This document shows, in pieces, positions 7,714 to 10,500 of a stretch of DNA of 10,500 bases. The number at the start of each line of letters is the position of its first letter. Positions within the stretch are counted from its first letter, which is position 1. The DNA is from Rhodospirillales bacterium. Lineage in GTDB: Bacteria > Pseudomonadota > Gammaproteobacteria > Steroidobacterales > Rariloculaceae. The position numbers were made by a program, and so were the translations under genes. Where the stretch lies: contig JAHEEO010000101.1 of assembly GCA_024640665.1 (NCBI GenBank), forward strand, positions 1 through 10,500, written 5' to 3'. The notes beneath the pieces were generated by a model that saw only the letters and a list, made by a program, of their open reading frames with translations, searched no databases and was not told the DNA's origin.

Positions 7714-7773
7714 CTGTTGTGCTTCTATCGAGCTTGCCCGGACGAATTTTTCGTCAAACCCCAAATCCCAAAC

Positions 7774-7777
7774 GAGG
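7774..7777 (+). promoter_or_regulatory. Ribosome binding site that sets the next start at 7786
   Basis: GAGG lies 8 bases before ATG 7786. It favours this start over an in-frame ATG at 7717, whose 23 extra residues (MCFYRACPDEFFVKP and on) would spoil an otherwise standard signal peptide. Confidence 0.6.
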
Positions 7778-7785
7778 CAGACAAA

Positions 7786-8574
7786 ATGAAAAAATGCTAC
7801 TCACTGGTCGTTGCTCTCGCCGCAGGGCTTTGTGTATCGGCCGGCATGGCTCAACAGACGCCGCGAATGTCCAATGGTCATCCAGATCTCAGCGGTGTTT
7901 GGTTTGGCGGATTTCAGCCAGGCGTTTTTGCGGCCTCGGACGGGATTTCCGTGTGTCTTTCAGAATGCGATGAGATCGAAGGGTCAGAGACGGCGGGCCA
8001 AATGATTTTGCCACCGCTCGAACGCCCGGCTTATAAACTGGAGTTCGCGGCGCGCGTGGCAGATCTGAACGAACGGCAAGTGCAGGAAGATCCTGTGCTG
8101 CGTTGCGACAATCCGGGGCTGCCAAGGATCGGAGCACCTGACAAGATTATTCAGAGTGCTCGCGAGTTGGTATTTCTATATGACGATGTCAACGGCAGCT
8201 TCTGGAGAATCGTCCCGATAGACGGCCGAGCGCATCGCGAAGATCTTGAGCCAACCTATCTCGGCGATGCGGTCGGGCATTGGGAAGGTGACATACTTGT
8301 CGTAGAAACCGTCAATTTTGTCGATGACACCTGGTTGACTGACGATGGCGCCTTTCATTCGGATGGCCTGCGCGTTGTAGAACGATTTCGGCGCACCGGT
8401 GACGAATTGGAGTATCAAGTAACTGCTTATGACCCAGCGGTTTTGACTGAGCCTTGGGCCAAACAGCCAGCAACGTTTACGTTGAGTGATTTTGAGTTAG
8501 TTGAGTCGCCGCCATGCCGCGACCGAGATTTGCCATTGATGCAAGATCTATCAAGTCACGATAATCCCCGTTGA
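7786..8574 (+). CDS. Secreted protein of the uncharacterised 'GHPDLSGVW' type
   Basis: With the start at 7786 the product has 262 residues and a clear Sec signal peptide (MKKCYSLVVALAAGLCVSAG, cleavage after AMAQ or nearby, about residue 22). The mature protein opens with NGHPDLSGVWFGG (30-42) and later shows the blocks EDPVLRCDNPGLPR (101-114), IPIDGRAHREDLEPTYLGD (near 144-161), VGHWEGDILVVETVNFVDDTW (163-183), HSDGLRVVERFRR (191-203) and YDPAVLTEPW (215-224). I recognise these as blocks of a very widespread family in Acidobacteria and Gammaproteobacteria that, as far as I know, has no assigned activity. Repeated beta strands with WEGD-type turns suggest a beta-rich, possibly lipocalin-like fold, which is inference. 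Cysteines at 57 and 61 (CLSEC) and 107 could form a disulfide. It is probably co-expressed with the DUF6152 gene. I give no function. Confidence 0.88.
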   Translation: MKKCYSLVVALAAGLCVSAGMAQQTPRMSNGHPDLSGVWFGGFQPGVFAASDGISVCLSECDEIEGSETAGQMILPPLERPAYKLEFAARVADLNERQVQEDPVLRCDNPGLPRIGAPDKIIQSARELVFLYDDVNGSFWRIVPIDGRAHREDLEPTYLGDAVGHWEGDILVVETVNFVDDTWLTDDGAFHSDGLRVVERFRRTGDELEYQVTAYDPAVLTEPWAKQPATFTLSDFELVESPPCRDRDLPLMQDLSSHDNPR

Positions 8575-8604
8575 GCCTTAGGTGTATTATCCAGGTCGCT
8601 CGTT

Positions 8605-8611
8605 AGGGGAG
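8605..8611 (+). promoter_or_regulatory. Ribosome binding site of the aminotransferase gene
   Basis: AGGGGAG lies 7 bases before ATG 8619 and selects it over the second in-frame ATG four codons later (8631). Confidence 0.6.
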
Positions 8612-8618
8612 TGATTAG

Positions 8619-10013
8619 ATGACGATAAATATGCCTTCCGGTGTTACGGAGCTTGGGGCAAAAGACCTCGGCAGCCTGTTTCATCCAAATACCAACCTGG
8701 CTGTCCACCACGCGAACGGTCCAACCGTCTTTACGCGGGGTGAAGGCATTCGTGTGTGGGATGATCAGAACAACGAATATATCGAAGGCATGGCCGGACT
8801 ATGGTGCGCAACCCTCGGATACGGCGACGAGGAACTGGCGAAAACTGCGTATGAGCAAATCAAGAAGCTATCGTTTGCGCATTTGTTTGCCGGAAGGAGT
8901 CACGAATCCGCTATACAGCTAGCCGACAAATTGGCGAGCATGGCGCCATTTCGGAATGCCCGCATATTCTTTGGTAATTCGGGCTCTGATGCAAACGACA
9001 CTCAGATTAAGCTGATCTGGTATTACAACAATGCCATTGGTCGGCCTAAAAAGAAGAAGATCATTAGCCGAAAAAAAGGCTATCACGGTGTCACAGTCGC
9101 GGCAGCAAGCTTAACCGGATTGCCACCATTTCATCAGGGTTTTGACATACCCATTCCTCGCATTATCCATACAGAGTCTCCTTACTATTATCGTGGCGCT
9201 GAGCCGGGTGAATCCGAAGAAGACTACGCAACACGCTTGGCCGCCAGTCTTGAGCAGCTTATCTTGAGTGAAGACCCAGACACCGTCGCGGCCATGATCG
9301 CAGAACCCTTGATGGGCGTCGGAGGGGTGCTGCTTCCGCCTGCGACCTATTTTCAGAAGGTTCAAGCTGTTCTCGACAAGTACGATATCTTGTTGCTCGA
9401 CGATGAAGTTATTTGCGGATTCGGACGTTGTGGCAACACTTGGGGCGCCGACACGTTTCATATGAAGCCGCATACAATTTCCGTGGCTAAAGCACTGTCG
9501 TCGGCATATCTGCCTATCAGTGCCGTCATCGTGCCAGACTTTATGTACGAACCGATGATCGAGGCAAGCGGGGAAGTGGGATTGTTCGGGCATGGCTTCA
9601 CTTATTCGGGCCACCCCGTTTCGGCTGCTGTGGCTCTGCGCACGCTTGAAATCTACGAAGAGCGAAAACTCTACGACCATGTGCGTAGAGTAACCCCGAA
9701 ATTTCAGTCGCGATTGTCTGCGCTTGGGGCTCATCCGCTGGTTGGAGAAGCGCGAGGCGTTGGCCTGCTCGGTGCCTGCGAACTGGTTCGCGATAAATCG
9801 ACCAAAGAAGCGTTTGATCCGAGGCTTGCAGTCGGCGCAAAGTGCATGGCGATGTGTCAGCAGCACGGTCTCATCGTGCGGGCCATCGGTGACGCGGTTG
9901 CAGTATGTCCTCCGTACATTGTCAACGCTGCAGATATCGACGATATTTTTGATCGATATCAGAAGGGGTTGGATGACACGCTCAGTTGGGCGAGCAAAGA
10001 AGGATTGCTGTAG
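8619..10013 (+). CDS. Class III PLP-dependent aminotransferase (omega-amine:pyruvate type)
   Basis: This 464-residue, full-length fold-type I enzyme is predicted to be cytoplasmic. Visible sites are GLWCATLGYG (60-69), lining the active-site entrance, the cofactor phosphate loop SGSDAN (121-126), YHG (155-157) that stacks on PLP, E229, DDEVICGFGR (261-270) with D262 binding the pyridine nitrogen, the Schiff-base lysine K291 in SVAKALSSAYLP, GFTYSGHP (326-333) and the substrate arginine candidate R421 in GLIVRAIGD. These features match omega-transaminases of the putrescine/beta-alanine/amine:pyruvate group (SpuC and the Chromobacterium enzyme) better than the ornithine or GABA branches. The likely reaction is transfer of an amino group from a terminal amine to pyruvate. 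No polyamine or taurine genes are visible alongside, so the substrate is open. It lies 44 bases after the secreted-protein gene and may or may not share its transcript. Confidence 0.95.
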   Translation: MTINMPSGVTELGAKDLGSLFHPNTNLAVHHANGPTVFTRGEGIRVWDDQNNEYIEGMAGLWCATLGYGDEELAKTAYEQIKKLSFAHLFAGRSHESAIQLADKLASMAPFRNARIFFGNSGSDANDTQIKLIWYYNNAIGRPKKKKIISRKKGYHGVTVAAASLTGLPPFHQGFDIPIPRIIHTESPYYYRGAEPGESEEDYATRLAASLEQLILSEDPDTVAAMIAEPLMGVGGVLLPPATYFQKVQAVLDKYDILLLDDEVICGFGRCGNTWGADTFHMKPHTISVAKALSSAYLPISAVIVPDFMYEPMIEASGEVGLFGHGFTYSGHPVSAAVALRTLEIYEERKLYDHVRRVTPKFQSRLSALGAHPLVGEARGVGLLGACELVRDKSTKEAFDPRLAVGAKCMAMCQQHGLIVRAIGDAVAVCPPYIVNAADIDDIFDRYQKGLDDTLSWASKEGLL

Positions 10014-10022
10014 AAATGGCTG

Positions 10023-10040
10023 CAGATCGAATTCGATCTG
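10023..10040. repeat. Perfect 18-base palindrome downstream of the aminotransferase
   Basis: CAGATCGAATTCGATCTG equals its own reverse complement and begins 9 bases after the aminotransferase stop codon. As RNA it could form a 7-pair stem with an AATT loop. No T-run follows, so it is not a standard intrinsic terminator. It could equally be a dimeric-regulator operator for the next gene, 122 bases on. Confidence 0.6.
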
Positions 10041-10162
10041 GTCGCAGTAAGCGGCTGGATTTGGCGCTATGGATTTGTGACAGTCCGCTTAGCGATTGTG
10101 GCCGGTTATACGATAGCATGCATGCTGCTGTAGCTTCGCAGCGATAATATTTGGGTCTGTCT

Positions 10163-10500
10163 ATGGCGCGCGGTAACGCTAAACGGATGGTCGTGGTTCG
10201 CAGCGAGAGAATCACGCCACACATGCAGCGAATTACTTTTGGTGGTTCGGACTGTTCGGGTTTCACGGGAGAATCCAACAGCGCCTATATGAAACTGGCT
10301 TTTCCCGAGGCTTTGCAGAAGGGGGCAAGCTTAAAGAAGCGTATTCGCGTAATGCTGAAGGGTGAAGCGCATGTCGTACGCAGTTACACCATTCGCAGCG
10401 TCGATACACAGAAAACCGAAATCGATATGGACTTTGTATTGCATGCAGATCACGGCGTGGCATGTACCTGGGCGCGCAGCGCGAAACCGGGAGACGAGAT
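10163..10500 (+). CDS. Siderophore-interacting protein, FAD-binding (3' end outside window)
   Basis: The frame is open from ATG 10163 to the window end, giving 112 residues and no stop. It matches the N-terminal FAD-binding domain of siderophore-interacting proteins (ViuB/YqjH-like ferric-siderophore reductases). VVRSERITPHMQRITFGG (11-28) is the first strand pair, AYMKLAFP (41-48) follows, and the flavin-binding RSYTIR (73-78) precedes DMDFVLHADHG (89-98) and WARSAKPGDE (103-112). The missing part should contain the NAD(P)H-binding domain. Such enzymes release iron from imported siderophores in the cytoplasm by reducing it. An in-frame TAA at 10145-10147 bounds the start; a TTG at 10151 is the only other upstream choice. 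The Shine-Dalgarno sequence is weak. Expression is often iron-controlled in this family, but no convincing Fur box is visible. Recognition is by motif only. Confidence 0.85.
   Translation, partial: MARGNAKRMVVVRSERITPHMQRITFGGSDCSGFTGESNSAYMKLAFPEALQKGASLKKRIRVMLKGEAHVVRSYTIRSVDTQKTEIDMDFVLHADHGVACTWARSAKPGDE

Noticed and set aside
7042..7764. A 240-residue open frame on the minus strand spanning the leader and the DUF6152 gene
   Set aside because: It overlaps the permease end and the whole DUF6152 gene, and its translation is low-complexity and unlike any family I know. The + strand genes have proper signals and ribosome binding sites.
9111..9866. A 251-residue open frame on the minus strand inside the aminotransferase gene
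   Set aside because: It lies wholly antisense to a strongly conserved enzyme, has no recognisable domain and looks like a by-product of the codon usage of the real gene.
10075..10114. Possible promoter with TTGTGA and TACGAT
   Set aside because: The spacing between the hexamers is 28 bases, far from the usual 16-18.
10115..10126. A 12-base palindrome (AGCATGCATGCT) before the siderophore-interacting protein gene
   Set aside because: Two or three perfect 12-base palindromes are expected by chance in a window of this size.
10143..10151. GATAATATT resembling half of a Fur box before the siderophore-interacting protein gene
   Set aside because: Only one half-site matches and the second half does not follow the consensus, so I do not call it although iron control would be plausible.

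Overview
All supported genes lie on the + strand. The window suggests a free-living Gram-negative bacterium: four proteins carry clear export signals, two of them twin-arginine type, there is one c-type cytochrome, and the spacing is typical bacterial operon spacing. The combination of a DUF1592/DUF1588/DUF1585 cytochrome, a DUF1552 protein, an exported ankyrin-repeat protein and DUF6152 is, from memory, common in environmental Gammaproteobacteria (Woeseia or Steroidobacter-like), Acidobacteria and similar lineages. A marine or soil gammaproteobacterium is my best guess. It rests on family distribution and not on any marker gene.

Region 1 (1-5176) is a tight four-gene cluster of secreted or periplasmic proteins. 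It holds the C-terminal 432 residues of a DUF1595/1592/1588/1585 protein with one CxxCH heme site, a Tat-exported DUF1552 protein, an exported metallo-beta-lactamase-fold protein and an exported protein of about 12 ankyrin repeats. The last three genes are only 6-7 bases apart and are probably translated as one unit. The MBL protein keeps the three-histidine Zn1 site and the bridging Asp but has lost all three other Zn2 ligands. This makes it the most unusual protein in the window.

Region 2 (5261-7113) is a two-gene ABC-2 type exporter, an ATPase followed 2 bases later by its permease. Its cargo is unknown.

Region 3 (7114-8574) starts with a 222-base non-coding leader that contains several short hairpins. 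Two small secreted proteins follow: a His-rich DUF6152 protein and a protein of the widespread, uncharacterised 'GHPDLSGVW' type.

Region 4 (8619-10500) has a class III, omega-type aminotransferase resembling putrescine or amine:pyruvate transaminases. After it come a perfect 18-base palindrome and the 5' end of a siderophore-interacting (FAD-binding) protein that is cut by the window edge.

Regions 1 and 3 look like parts of an exported, possibly redox-linked, catabolic or metal-handling apparatus. Regions 2 and 4 are ordinary transport and metabolism genes whose link to it cannot be shown from the sequence. I see no tRNA or rRNA gene, CRISPR array, insertion sequence or prophage gene, and no gene-free stretch longer than 300 bases.
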